The notes beneath the pieces are model-generated. The model had not been told where the DNA came from. It ran no database searches and saw nothing but the letters and a program-made list of their open reading frames with translations. A stretch of 64,000 nucleotides of DNA from Eulemur rufifrons (Eukaryota; Chordata; Mammalia; Primates; Lemuridae): positions 102,446,965-102,510,964 of the forward strand of contig NC_091001.1 in the NCBI RefSeq assembly GCF_041146395.1. Reading direction: 5' to 3'. The translations under genes and the position numbers were made by a program. Positions 43,645 to 54,022 of this stretch are shown here, piece after piece (the stretch's first letter is position 1; every line of letters starts with the position of its first letter).

Positions 43645-44420
43645 GTTGTTATTCCCTTATTGAGCAAATATTTGTTGTATCTACTGCGTGCTTCAGACTG
43701 ATCTAGACATTGGGATTCAATGGTGAAAACACAGACAAGGTCTCAGTTCTCCTGACATTTATATTCTAGTGGTGGGGGGAGCTAGACAATAAACAAGTAA
43801 CAATAAATTAGGATTATTTTAGTTGCCCAGAGCAATGAAGAAAACAGAGCAGAGCGGGATGATTGAGGGTGAAGGAGGATGGAATAATTTCGTAATTTAG
43901 ATTGAGCGATCAGGGAACTTCTCACTAAGAAAGAGACGCTTGCGTTGAGACTGCAAAGATAGACCTGCAATGATAAACCGAGGACATGTTTTCAGGCAGA
44001 AAAACCACATGCAAAAATCCTAAGTCTAGAACCAGCTTTATTTGTTCAGGGAACAGAAGGAAAGTCACTTTGGCTTTCCTTTTTTAAGGCTGGGGCTTAG
44101 TCTGCAAGAAGGACAGGGACAGAAGATGATTTCAGGGAGGTCTACGGGAGCAAGGTCACATTAAAGCCTTTTGGGCCAATGTAAGGAGCTTCAATAGTAT
44201 TTCAAGTGCAACATAAAGCCATCAGAGACTTTTAAGCAGAGGATTAATATGGTTGATGTTTGCAAGAAATTATAATTACTACTTTGCATAGAGTCGATGG
44301 TGGAGGGAAACGGGTAGAAGGAGTGGGCTGGTTAAGAGGGCACTACAGTTCTTCAGGCAAGAAGTCGTGATGTTCTGGACTAGGTATCGATGAGGTGAAG
44401 AGAATGCAGATATGTTTGGC
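43645..44420 (-). mobile_element. L2 element, long fragment
   Basis: 'attgagcaaatatttgttgt', 'ggtctcagttctcctgacat' 'ttatattctagtggtggggg' 'gagctagacaataaacaagt', 'gatcagggaacttctcacta', 'acatgcaaaaatcctaagtc', 'ttgggccaatgtaaggagct', 'taaagccatcagagactttt' 'aagcagaggattaatatggt' and 'gggcactacagttcttcagg' form a near-continuous 0.8-kb antisense L2. Confidence 0.9.
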
Positions 44421-44889
44421 AGTGGAACTTGCAGAACTTGCTGTGGAACTGAATAGTGGTGCCACATACTGAGACAAGAGGCATGGGAAGGAACTGGCTT
44501 AGAAATGCCAACTTAGTTTGAGAGGTTGTAGGAACTCAGAATTGTGTGCCTCTTGTTGGTTCAGGAAGTTTAGAAGAGTTTTCCCAGAGGTGAACCTGAG
44601 CTTGACTTCCAAGAATGGGTAGAATTTGAATACTTAATGATGAATTGTTGAGACTGATTTTAGAATGACATGAAAATTTTTTTGCTACTTTATTACTTCA
44701 CCAACTTCAATAATTTGTGATTTTTTGCCACATCAAATGTACTTTTACTTAATATTGCTTTTTAAACCAATCCTTCATCTTTTTTCCTAAACAATAATAT
44801 TTAAAAAAAATAAACATCATATCAAGACATTGAGAAGCTGGAGCTTTGAGAATACTGATTGTGTTATTTAAACTCCATGAGCCACTCTG
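44421..44889. other. Mostly unique, AT-rich; L2-like piece at 44555-44645
   Basis: 'ttttcccagaggtgaacctg' 'agcttgacttccaagaatgg' 'gtagaatttg' resembles antisense L2 (aggaggtgacacttgagctgagtcttgaaggatgagtagg). The rest is unassigned. Confidence 0.4.
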
Positions 44890-45175
44890 TTCTATAAACT
44901 AATACTGTGTGCCTTTGTTAGCACTCACCACACTAATCAAACATTCTGTTTAATTGTCTTTGTCTTTCTCTTTCAATAGATTGTAAGTTCCTTGAGAGAG
45001 TGAGGATAAAACTTTTTGTTTGTTTGTTTTTGCTATTGTGTTGGGGACGTGTGGGGCAGAACATGTGCTTCATTACTGCCATCTGCATTCTTGTCTAACT
45101 TGGAGCCAGGAGTACCAGTGACAGTGTAAGTGCTGAGCAAAGGTTTGTTGAATAAATAACTCTGTACACAACATC
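44890..45175 (+). mobile_element. L2 3' end
   Basis: 'caatagattgtaagttcctt' 'gagagagtgagg', an inserted (GTTT)n piece, and 'gtgctgagcaaaggtttgtt' 'gaataaataa' give the L2 terminus (tagactgtaagctccttgagggcaggga...gtgctcaataaatgtttgttgaatgaat). Confidence 0.75.
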
Positions 45176-45217
45176 TTATGGTCTCAATTTCTGGATTTCA
45201 GCCTCTTGATTCCAATC

Positions 45218-45652
45218 TGTAGTGAGTTGAATGGTGATTCCTCAAAAGATATATTCACCTGAAACCTGTCAATGAGACTTTATTTGTAAAGATGGCTTTG
45301 CAGATGTAATTAAATTAAGGATCTTGAGATAAGATCATCCTAAATTATCCAGGTGTGCCCTAAATACAATTACAAGTGTCCTTAAAGAAGAGAAGACACA
45401 AACAGAGAGGGCTATGTGAAGACTGAGGCAGACGTTGGACTTATGTTGCCATGAACCAAGGAACACCTGGGACCACCAGATGCTGGAATAGGAATGGAAG
45501 GATTTTCTCCCAGAGTCTTTGGAGGAAGCTTGGACAGCCAATACCTTGATTTTGAACTTCTAATATCCACAACTGTGAGATAAGGAATTTCTTTTATTAA
45601 GCCCCCAAGTATGTGGCAGTTAGTTATAGCAGCCCTAGTAAACTTATACACA
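45218..45652 (+). mobile_element. MaLR (MLT1-type) LTR, nearly complete
   Basis: 'tgtagtgagttgaatggtga', 'agatggctttgcagatgtaa' 'ttaaattaaggatcttgaga' 'taagatcatcctaaattatc' 'caggtgtgccctaaatacaa' 'ttacaagtgtccttaaagaa', 'ccaccagatgctggaatagg', 'aatatccacaactgtgagat' and the terminal 'agcagccctagtaaacttat' 'acaca' are in full MLT1 order. Confidence 0.92.
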
Positions 45653-46854
45653 ATCTTTATACCCAGCTCAGTTAGGACCTCAGGGAGAAGCTTCCTGCCC
45701 TATCTAGCAGAGCCAGAACTGTGGCAAGGTGAGTGAGGCTCCTAGGGTAAAACATTTAAGTGGGCACTCAATCAAGCTGGTCCCCTACCCTTGCAACATC
45801 AGTGATTGTCCATATTGGTTCCCAGGTGGTGAAGGCTTTTAGAAATCAAGACAAAACACCTGTAGTTGTAACTTTGTCTTGAATTCTAAATTCACATGAC
45901 ATTTACAGCTGTATTCTCAATCTCATAGACTTAAGACATTCTAATTGCTGTCAGAACACCTCAGAACACCCCAAAAAGATTTATAGTGGCCTTGTTAAAC
46001 ACAACAAAACCCCAGAGAGTCTATCTGGCCAGTTGGCTAAATTTTCCAAATATTCAGACACCTCTATTTTGATAAGGAAAAAAAAAGGAAACAATCTCAG
46101 GCTGAATGATAATTCTATTACTATTTCCCTAATTCTTCTGGGTGTGCCAACATAGATGGCAAGGAGAGTTGGGGGAAAGCAGGAATTTCTGAGTGTGAGA
46201 AATAGAATCCCAAAAAGAGTTGGACAGAGAGAAAAATCACAGACCAGAGCCCAGTAAATCCAGAGTATCCTCAGCCAGCATGGTTATCAGTCCAAGTGGT
46301 GACTTGAGTCTCGTTTGTTTTTCCCCATCTCCTCCCCTGCAACATGTAGTAACTGATTCCCATTTAAGAAAATTAACCAGAGAAGTAAATTTCTATTTCT
46401 AGACCTAAAAATATTAGAAATTGCTCTAAGTTGCAATGGAGCTAGAGTTGTTGTTGTTGTTGTTTAACTCAAATTCGTGTTTTGTCAACAGCTACTCAAA
46501 GTGGGCAAAAAAAAGCCAATATTCTCTCCCTGAAGATTCCGACCATTGAGGAAGACAACAATATATAAAATGAGCCAGATGATCTAATCTCTAAGTATTT
46601 CGTACAAAATTTTAAATGGCTAATCTTTTAATATCCAACTTCCAAAATGTCTCCAACTGGCTGACCAAGGAGAACTACATTCTTTGCCCTTAAATTCATA
46701 ATTATGTGACAGGAGGGAAGACCCTTATCTTTTGCCTTCAGTTTATTTATTCCAGTAATCATTTTCATGAAGAGACAGTGTACAAGTTACTGTTGGGTCA
46801 AGTCATCATGTTCAGTGACACGAGTTTTCAAGTTGGCAGTGACCCCCAGAATAT
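45653..46854. other. Unique noncoding stretch
   Basis: It includes a (TTG)n run at 46447-46464 and the consensus donor AAG|GTGAGT (exon end 45728) with a good acceptor 18 bases upstream (see findings). No repeat family was recognised. Confidence 0.35.
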
Positions 46855-46965
46855 CTTCTGGAGCTAATTTGCTCATTTACAGAGGAGATGACTGAGCCCC
46901 ACCATGAAGAAATAAATTCTCAAGGCCATCAGCAAATTAGAGTAACGGAAGTTTTGTTGGATACC
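46855..46965 (-). mobile_element. Probable MIR fragment
   Basis: 'ctcatttacagaggagatga' 'ctgagccccac' and 'ctcaaggccatcagcaaatt' fit diverged antisense MIR (cattttacagatgaggaaactgaggc...ccaaggtcacacagc). Confidence 0.4.
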
Positions 46966-47010
46966 TCCTTTTACTAGCATTTTATCAAATATTTAATCTA
47001 CATTTTCTAT

Positions 47011-47327
47011 TTTACTTTATTTATTTACTTTTTTATAGAGATAGGATCTCACAACATCACCCAGGCTAGAGCACAGTGGGCATGATCACAGCTCACTGAA
47101 ACTTCAAACTCTGGAACTCAAGTGATTCTCCTGCCTCAGCCTCCTGAGTAGCTGGGCACTACAGGTGTGTACAGCTGTAGTGCCCGGCTAATTTTTTTTT
47201 TCATTTTTTTAAAGGCAGAGTCTTGGTAGGTTGTCTAGGCTGGTCTCAAACTCCTGGCCTCAAGCAATCCTCCCACCTCAGCCTCCCAAAGTGCTGGGAT
47301 TACAGGCATGAGCCACTACAGCTGACC
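47011..47327 (-). mobile_element. AluJ dimer
   Basis: Both arms are present: 'gagataggatctcacaacat' 'cacccaggctagagcacagt', 'ctcctgcctcagcctcctga' 'gtagctgggcactacaggtg', the middle T-rich linker, 'ggctggtctcaaactcctgg' 'cctcaagcaatcctcccacc' 'tcagcctcccaaagtgctgg' 'gattacaggcatgagccact'. The 'cctggcctcaagcaatcctc' diagnostic and high divergence point to AluJ. It shows two 'ctgtagtgcc'-like duplicated bases in the linker. Confidence 0.97.
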
Positions 47328-47499
47328 TACATTTTGTATTTTAAATTTCCCTATCATCCTGTTAGGTATGTATAATTATTGTCAAGTTATAGGGTTTGCA
47401 AAGTATGGAACGTGTATGTTGCTTCATGGCCAGCCTCTCTGTGGTCCTTTCCTCCTCATCTGTCCATCTACTTGTCAAATTAGAATTCAGCTCCTGTAG
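47328..47499. other. Short unassigned gap
   Basis: Sequence between the AluJ and the next LTR. Nothing is recognised. Confidence 0.3.
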
Positions 47500-48085
47500 G
47501 GCACAGACTTTGAGGTGGCCTCTGTGATCCCTGCCTCCTGGTAGTCGCACCCTTGTATAATGCCCTCCCTTGAGTGCAGGTGAGGCCTGTGTACAACTTG
47601 TGTCCAACCAATAGAATATGGTCAAAGTGATGGGATGTGATTATGTCACGTTATATATGACTTTGTCTTGTTAGAAGACTGACTCTATAAACTTTCTCCC
47701 TTACTGGCTTTAAAGAAGTAAACTGTCATGTTTTGAGTGGATCTGTGGAGAAGGGCACCTAACAAGAAAATGCAGAAGGCCTCATGGAACTGTAAGTGGT
47801 TCCCAACTGTCAGCTGGCAAGTGGCCAAAACCACAGTCCTACAATCATATGAAGTGAGCTCTGCTAATAATTTGAGTGACCTTGGAAGAAGATTCTTCTC
47901 CAGTCGAGCTTTCACATGAGAACGCAGCCTGAGCTGCACATTAAACAATGTCTGGAGTAAGGCCTTGAAGCTGAAGACTCATTTAAGCTATGTCTTGCCT
48001 TGACTCATTGAAATTATGAGTATTATTTATTATAATGGACATTGTTCTAAGCTGCTAAATTTGTGCTAAATAAAAAACTAATATA
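47500..48085 (+). mobile_element. MaLR (MLT1-type) LTR
   Basis: 'ggtggcctctgtgatccctg' 'cctcctggtagtcgcaccct' 'tgtataatgccctcccttga', 'ccaaccaatagaatatggtc', 'aagtgatgggatgtgattat', 'gaccttggaagaagattctt' 'ctccagtcgagctttcacat' 'gagaacgcagcctgagctgc' and the terminal 'ctaagctgctaaatttgtgc' fit an MLT1 LTR. Confidence 0.8.
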
Positions 48086-48099
48086 GCATCTACTATAAC

Positions 48100-48255
48100 T
48101 TGGCTCCTGTGGTAAGTGCTGAAGATTCAAAAATTAATAGCAAATATCCTCTACCCTCAAGTTGGGAGGTAGACAAACACTGTATAGTTACAACATAGGA
48201 TAATAAATTGTGTAACTTTCTGGAAAAAGTTTATGACAGTAGATAGGAAAGATGA
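48100..48255 (-). mobile_element. L2 fragment
   Basis: 'gtggtaagtgctgaagattc' 'aaaaattaatagcaaatatc' 'ctctaccctcaagttgggag' 'gtagacaaacactgtatag' fits antisense L2 (aggtgctggggatacagcagtgaac...ccctgccctcatggagcttacat...agacaataaac). Confidence 0.55.
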
Positions 48256-48449
48256 CAGGAGAAAATCTCCTAGCAGTACCTTTTTCTTCTCCTTTCCCCA
48301 GTCTCAAAGCTCCTCTCTATCTAAACCTTCTCTCAGACCCTTCATTCCCACTCATGTGAGAGGACTGATGACAACTCACACTGACACTTTTATTCCCTGT
48401 GAGATATAGCAGAGAATGTGCTCATTGACATTCATGTGTTTCCTCTTCT

Positions 48450-48785
48450 TCTTTGGCATGGAGTATAGCAAATTTTGTAGACTTCCTTAAGTCGAATGGG
48501 GCCATGCCCCTGAGTTCTGGCCAATGGTATGATGGCATAGTACTGTGTAGGTGCACTATTTCCACACCTGGCTCTTGGTGTCTCCCACAAGGTCCTTCAG
48601 ACAGAGCGAATAGGATCTGGTGGAAAACTCCAAGGCCCTGGAAATGGAAGGATCCCGGATTCCTAAACCACTCTGTGGAAATGTGCCCATCACACAACCT
48701 TCTTGCCATGATGAGAGCAAGAAATAAATATTTATAGCATTAATCCACTAAGATTGGAGTTGTTTTCTGTAGCAATTAATCTATG
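48450..48785 (+). mobile_element. MaLR (MLT1-type) LTR
   Basis: 'tgagttctggccaatggtat' 'gatggcatagtactgtgtag' 'gtgcactatttccacacctg' 'gctcttgg', 'tggaaatggaaggatcccgg' 'attcctaaaccactctgtgg' and 'gagagcaagaaataaatatt' 'tatagcattaatccactaag' 'attggagttgttttctgtag' follow MLT1 order. Confidence 0.75.
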
Positions 48786-48905
48786 GGGAATTGAATTTAA
48801 CTGGTATCAAAGATAATTAAAGGGATAGGATCAATGGATGGAGATGTTTTTCATTGTGGTGCTTTAGCTGTCTTTGAGATCTCCAGTGGATACCTCAGTT
48901 AATAC
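48786..48905 (+). mobile_element. Possible MaLR internal start
   Basis: Just after the LTR, 'aatttaactggtatcaaaga' resembles the MaLR internal opening 'aattggtaccagagtggg'. It is too short and diverged to be sure. Confidence 0.3.
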
Positions 48906-50105
48906 ATTAACCCCTGTGGGGCTGTGCGGGGGATGAAGGCAGGGATGGACTCTGTAGGTATGAACAGCTATTTGTAAACTTGACCTAGGCAAGTAGCAAG
49001 GCCAGTGCACCAACCTGCCTAGCAGCATAGGTTCTCCCTCACTAGCAAATCTGTGGACCAGACTTCCCAGTTCATTTCTAGCTGGTTTCTAGGACTAAAC
49101 TTCAGGGGAAAAGGCTTTTCCAAGGGCTATTATAAACTCTGGGAAAAAAGCCAGAATGTTTCATATTGTAATGGAAAATAATCCTTCCACCCTCAATCTG
49201 CACATTTTATTTAAGGTGTGAAAAATGCTTTCCCAGCTTCAGCCAAGAGCATTCAGGTCTCCATGGGGATCTGGGCTAGGGGGGTGGGGGGCAATGATTA
49301 GGTGAGGGAGAGAACACACCCTGCAGCAGTTTCCAGGGGAGCAGCAAGCATGTAGTCAAAGGAAAACAATACTTGACCTCCAGTCTGGTTCATATTGCAT
49401 GTTTCTGCCTCACCCTGGTGCCCAGAAGCTTCGGCTCACACTTGGCTGGGGAACCAAGGGGAATTGAATGGAGGTGGAGTCCCTCTGTGGACTTGGAGTT
49501 TAGAAACCTGTAGCGCTGCCTCCAGAGACTAATATTATCCCTGTACCAAGGGCAGATGAAGAACAGGGACCTGGTCTGGGTTAGCACTTGAAGGCAATAG
49601 ACTAACACTCATAGATCCCCACGTCTGACAGCGGTTAGAGAAGATAAAATCATATCATTCTTCAAAGAGAAAAATTAACAAAAAATCTGGGTGGCTGATG
49701 TGTGCAGTAGATAAAGTTTAAGTCTTTCACAATTCCAGATCCTTGTTCAATTACTTCATTATTACGCTGTCTTAGGTATTTGTGATTTTCAACAGTGGTT
49801 TCCAGGTGAGTACATAATTATACAATAGTTAAAATTACAGAGTCCATGAGACACAATGATATGATATTTTTGGACATTAGTGTAGTCATCTTCCTCAGTC
49901 TAGATCATGCTTAGTAGTCTTCAAAAATTTAAACAAATCATTAGCAATACTCTAAGAAATAAGTGATTTAAACAATTATGATTTCCTTTGGAAACATTAA
50001 TCTGCATCTTTGAAGTAAGATTGAATCTTTCAACTTAATGATCTAAGATTTTTCAAAAATAAATTTAAAGGTCTGGCTCCAGGTTACAGACCAACTAATA
50101 CTTTT
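48906..50105. other. Unique noncoding stretch
   Basis: It contains one copy of the dispersed repeat pair described in the findings (49215-49320), a G-rich run at 49278-49291, and the consensus donor CAG|GTGAGT with exon end at 49805. No family was recognised. Confidence 0.35.
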
Positions 50106-50109
50106 ACTT

Positions 50110-50185
50110 TCAAGATAACTTCAGCTTAGAGAGGTTATTTCATATGTCCAGGGTCTGCTAGAGGGTAGCAGAGTTGGGATTCTTT
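50110..50185 (-). mobile_element. MIR core fragment
   Basis: 'cttagagaggttatttcata' 'tgtccagggtctgctagagg' 'gtagcagagttgggattc' matches antisense MIR (cagagaggttaagtaacttgcccaaggtcacacagctagtaagtggcagagctgggattc). Confidence 0.6.
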
Positions 50186-50454
50186 AAATTAGGACAAACG
50201 GCTTCCCTCCGACTTTGGGTGAGGTGGTTAAAATTTCAGGGCTTCTTGTTCCTCAGTGAAATGAAGTCCTACTCAAGTCTTTCTCAATCACTCCAAAATT
50301 CACCCCACCAAGAGGGATTTTCTCATCCTGGCCCATGTTGATTTTCCTTATTTCTAACATGGGGTAGGCACCCTCATCAGTTTATCTCATTTGAACATTT
50401 AATCAGATACATCCTAGCTGTGTCATGAATATATCTTCTTTATCTGGATAGCAC

Positions 50455-50645
50455 TGGCGCTCAATACATCCACTGACAATTTACTGTTTGCTAAGCAGTC
50501 TGCAAGGCATTTTGCAGGCATTATTTTATTTTATCCTTACAACTAATTTAGGAAGGAAATATTGGCTCTCTCTTACTCGTGAGCAAACAGAGACTCATAG
50601 GGATTAAATTATTTGCTGAAGATCACATAGCTGGAGAGAATCTAT
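50455..50645 (-). mobile_element. MIR element
   Basis: 'atttactgtttgctaagcag' 'tctgcaaggcattttgcagg' 'cattattttattttatcctt' 'acaactaatttagg', 'aaacagagactcataggg' and 'gaagatcacatagctgg' follow antisense MIR. Confidence 0.65.
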
Positions 50646-50649
50646 GACG

Positions 50650-50938
50650 AGATCCATCACTACGCTCAGTGGCTCAAGCCCTTTGTGTCTTTCTTGATTC
50701 CTTTCTTCCTGCTGATCTCTAAGTCTACTCCACCAGCTCATTCTGCTGGCTCTACCTCAAAATAGATCCTGAATATGAGCATTTCTTGCCATCTTTCCTG
50801 TCACCTACATTACTTGATTATTCAGAGAATCCATTCTCCACTCAGCAACCAGAAGAATCTTTTAAAAATCATGTCATGACAAGTCTCCAATAGTTGCCAA
50901 TTGCTCTTAAAATTTATACTCTTTCTCATGGTCTCTAT
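50650..50938 (+). mobile_element. L2 fragment
   Basis: 'gtctttcttgattcctttct', 'tctgctggctctacctcaaa' 'atagatcctgaatatgagc', 'cagcaaccagaagaatcttt' 'taaaaatcatgtcatgacaa' 'gtctccaatagttgcc' match L2 (gtcatccttgactcctctc...gctctacctccaaaatatatccagaatc...gccagagtgatc...aaatcagatcatgtcact). Confidence 0.75.
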
Positions 50939-50939
50939 A

Positions 50940-51272
50940 ACCCCCAGTACCTCAGCTTGTGACTCTATTTGGAGATAGGGCCTTTAAAGGGGCAGTTAAG
51001 GTAAAACTAGGCCATGTGGGTGTTGCCTAGTCCAATAGCCTGGTTTTCTTATATAAGGGGATTAGGATAAGGAGAACACAGAGGGACAACCATGTGGGGA
51101 TGCAGGGAGAAGATGGTCATCTGCAAGCCAAGGACAGAGGCCTCAGAAGAAAGTAACCCTGCCAACACTTTGATCTTGAATTCTACTCTCCAGAGTTGTG
51201 TGAAAATACATTTGTATTGTTTAAGCCACCTCACCTGCAGTATTTTGTAATGGCAGCCCTAGCAAACTAATA
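50940..51272 (+). mobile_element. MaLR (MLT1A/B-type) LTR, 5'-truncated
   Basis: 'acccccagtacctcagcttg' 'tgactctatttggagatagg' 'gcctttaaaggggcagttaa', 'cagggagaagatggtcatct' 'gcaagccaaggacagaggcc' 'tcagaagaaagtaaccctgc', 'agagttgtgtgaaaatacat' and 'aatggcagccctagcaaact' 'aatac' are diagnostic. It lies inside or beside older L2 sequence. Confidence 0.95.
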
Positions 51273-51384
51273 CGGTGTAAAAAAAATGTTTGCCCAGCTT
51301 CAGCCAGCAGATTCAGGTCTCTATGGGCACCTGGTCTACAGGGGTGGAGAATGATGATGCGATGACGAAGAGAACCCTCCCATC

Positions 51385-51755
51385 TTGCTTAGCTTCCCTC
51401 AGCCATGAATGTCCTACCTCCCTGCCTCTGTTCCTTTTCTTGAATGTACCCAACCCATCCCCACCCCGCCTGTCTTTTCACTGGATGGTCCCTCTGACCA
51501 CGGAGCTTGGCATGCATGTCCTCCACTTGTAATTCAAGTGCCAGTGAGCCCTCCCTCCCAACCTCAATCAGTCAGCCCCTGACACTGCTTTACGTTTGTT
51601 TTCCTTCATGGCACTTCCCCCTCCAATGTGATTATGTGCGTTTTGTGTTTTTTGTGCCTAACTGTATCCCTTGACCAGTTTCATAAGAACAGTGCCTGAT
51701 TCCTACATAGCAACTCATTGGATCTTTGTTAAATGAATGAATAAATGTTTTTTTT
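51385..51755 (+). mobile_element. L2 3' end
   Basis: 'tgctttacgtttgttttcct' 'tcatggcacttccccctcca', 'aagaacagtgcctgattcct' 'acatagcaactcattggatc' 'tttgttaaatgaatgaataa' follow the L2 terminus. Confidence 0.7.
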
Positions 51756-52194
51756 TCCAGTGAGATAATTTATTGATCACAGATCACAGCTGTTACCCCA
51801 AAGCCATAGATATCTAGATTCTTCTCCCAGGACCACAGATGGTTCCAGGGAGTCCCACTTTCTTGGTTATGGAAACGTCATATGCTCAGCCTCAGTTTCA
51901 GAGAAGCATGAACTCTACTCTGGACCTCATGAGGTGATTTCCACTGGTACTCCAGGCCTCAAATGGTCTAGGAAGCCCAGTGGATTTTCACTGTTTATTT
52001 TCAGGATTTTCATGCATGTTTAACTCTGAGTTGGGGTAGGAGTGGGTCTGTTTAAAATGCCAGGGAAGGTGGGCAATAGAGTAGATCTGAGCAAGGGGGA
52101 ACCTACGGGGTTTGAGGATAGTGAAATAGTCTTAGGTGTAATTGAGTGGTCTTTCCCAGGTCTTGCCATTCTGGGTAAGAAAATGCTGCCTCAG
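51756..52194. other. Unique noncoding stretch
   Basis: No repeat is assigned. It begins after a T run (51750-51758) that is probably the L2 tail region. Confidence 0.3.
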
Positions 52195-52300
52195 CCCTTT
52201 ATTCAACAAAGTACGTACAGAGCTGGGGCCAAGGCAGTGATCAAAAAGGAAAGGAGCCCTCATGGTCTTCAGCGTCAGAAGTTCCCACAGGGAACCAGCA
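52195..52300 (-). mobile_element. L2 fragment
   Basis: 'ctttattcaacaaagtacgt' 'acagagctggggccaaggca' 'gtgatcaaaaaggaaaggag' 'ccctcatggtc' matches antisense L2 (attcaacaaatattt...gctggggatacagcagtgaacaaaacagac...ccctcatggagc). Confidence 0.55.
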
Positions 52301-52564
52301 GGAGGTGGGAGAAGAGTCTGATAAGGGCAGTACAGATGGAGCAATGGCACTGAGTGAGATCTCAGGGGGCCACAGCAATGGGGAGGTGGCTGGCATTGGA
52401 TATGGGGTCCCTCCTCTAACCTGCTCCAGGTGTTCAGGCCAAGGACCCCTCCCCCCTAGTCAGAGAGTTCTGGGATTCCAGAGAAGTGAAGCATCCCTGG
52501 GTGTGGGGCCAGAGGCAGGTGTTGGGGCTCAGGGTCTCAGCAAGAGGCATGTTCCTAGCCACTT

Positions 52565-52740
52565 TAGGCACAGATTCTAAGTTCCTCAAAGGCCTATTCA
52601 CAGCTTATTTATCCTTGTTTTCCCACTTCCCAGCATAGAACCTGTCACAAAGTAGATTCTCAATAAAAGCCACGTAAATTACATGAAGTCACTAAAACCA
52701 TCACATGAATGTTTAGTGAATGAAATGAAGAAGATGTTAT
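52565..52740 (+). mobile_element. L2 3' end
   Basis: 'agattctaagttcctcaaag', 'ttcccagcatagaacctgtc' 'acaaagtagattctcaataa' 'aagcc' and 'gtttagtgaatgaaatgaag' fit the L2 terminus. Confidence 0.65.
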
Positions 52741-53284
52741 ACCTATATCTACATATATATGGCAATCCTATAAGTTTCTTCCTTTAAGGCTTTAATGTCA
52801 GAAAGAAATATGTACAGAAAGGGAAAATCTGTTCTTAATAAACCAGAATATTGAATTTTTGCCCAGGGTGTCAGTAGACGTGGAGTGAGGAAGTGATCTG
52901 GAAGGTCAGGGAGCCCAGCTGAGTTCCTGTCTCAGCCCTTTCCCAGTCACCAGCATCATCCCAGAACATTCCTAGAATAATTTCCTGACCTCTGTTAAAA
53001 TTGGAAATTGATTAATTCCTTATTTGTAATATAAAAAAGGAATCTGAATTCTAGAGAAGGCCACTGATGTATTCAGATGTCTTAAAGAACCACACAGACA
53101 AGGGCACGTGGCTGACTTGCCAGCCACATTCTCATCACCAGCCACTTTAACTTCTGTGACGACCGCTTCTTTGCTACTGACTTCAATCCTTGTTTGTTTA
53201 AGCCCTTCGTTACATTTAAACACAATTTTGATATGCTCAGACTTGTGGTATGAAAAAGCAGTCTTAATGGCTGTGGCAGAGAGT
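52741..53284. other. Unique noncoding stretch
   Basis: No repeat was recognised. The 93-codon minus-strand frame at 53020-53301 has balanced composition but no recognisable domain. Confidence 0.3.
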
Positions 53285-53695
53285 GAATAGGTGGTCACCA
53301 ATCCTGGTTCCCCTTCCTGGGCACACAGCTACATCACATTTCCCAGTTCTAGTCTAGAAAAGATTAGGCTGTATGAGTAGGTTTTGAGCAAGAAATGTGA
53401 TTAGAAGGGTCATGTGTCACTTCTCCACTGAGACAATTAAGAGCTTCACAATTTTTTCTTTCTTAGTTCCCCGCCACTCTCCATGGATATCACAGAGGCC
53501 AAGTGAGAATGATGGTAGTTCTATAAGATGGAACAGGTCTGAATCCCAAAATGACTTCATGGAACAGAAGCTATGGCCTACAAGCATTGGACCAAGACAT
53601 AACAGCAGGGAAAATGCATATTATATTAAGCCACTGAGATTTAGGTATTGTTTGTTATAGCAGCTTTGTGATACTTGTTCTTATTAATACAGTGA
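53285..53695 (+). mobile_element. MaLR (MLT1-type) LTR
   Basis: 'acatcacatttcccagttct' 'agtctagaaaagattaggct', 'gagcaagaaatgtgattaga' 'agggtcatgtgtcacttct', 'tggaacaggtctgaatccc', 'ttatattaagccactgagat' 'ttaggtattgtttgttatag' 'cagc' follow MLT1 order. Same subfamily style as the LTR at 48450-48785. Confidence 0.75.
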
Positions 53696-53718
53696 CCTTA
53701 ATAGTTGAGAATTATGGC

Positions 53719-54022
53719 TTTTTTTTTTTTTTATGAGACATAGTCTAGCTCTGTTGCCCAGGCTAGAATGCAGTGGCATCATCATAATCATCATAGTTCA
53801 CTGTAACCGCAAACTCCTGGGCTCAAGTGATCTTCCTGCCTCAGCCTCTTAAGAAGCTAGGACAAGTGTGCACCACCATGCCCAGCTATTTCTAAAATAT
53901 TTTTGTAGAGACAGGTTCTTACTAGGTGGTCCAGGCTGGTCTTGAACTGCTAGCTTTAAGTGATCTCCTGCCTTGGCCTCCCAAAGTTCTGGGATTACAG
54001 GCAGAAGCCACTGCACCTGGCC
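53719..54022 (-). mobile_element. AluJ dimer
   Basis: T tail, 'gagacatagtctagctctgt' 'tgcccaggctagaatgcagt' 'ggcatcatc', 'cgcaaactcctgggctcaag' 'tgatcttcctgcctcagcct', 'ccaggctggtcttgaactgc' and 'cttggcctcccaaagttctg' 'ggattacaggcagaagccac' give both arms. 'aactcctgggctcaagtgat' is AluJ-like. A small 'catcat' expansion lies in the right arm. Confidence 0.97.

Noticed and set aside
53020..53301. 93-codon minus-strand frame that reads rather like a protein
   Set aside because: No similarity I can recall and no supporting splice sites or start context; kept only as a note.
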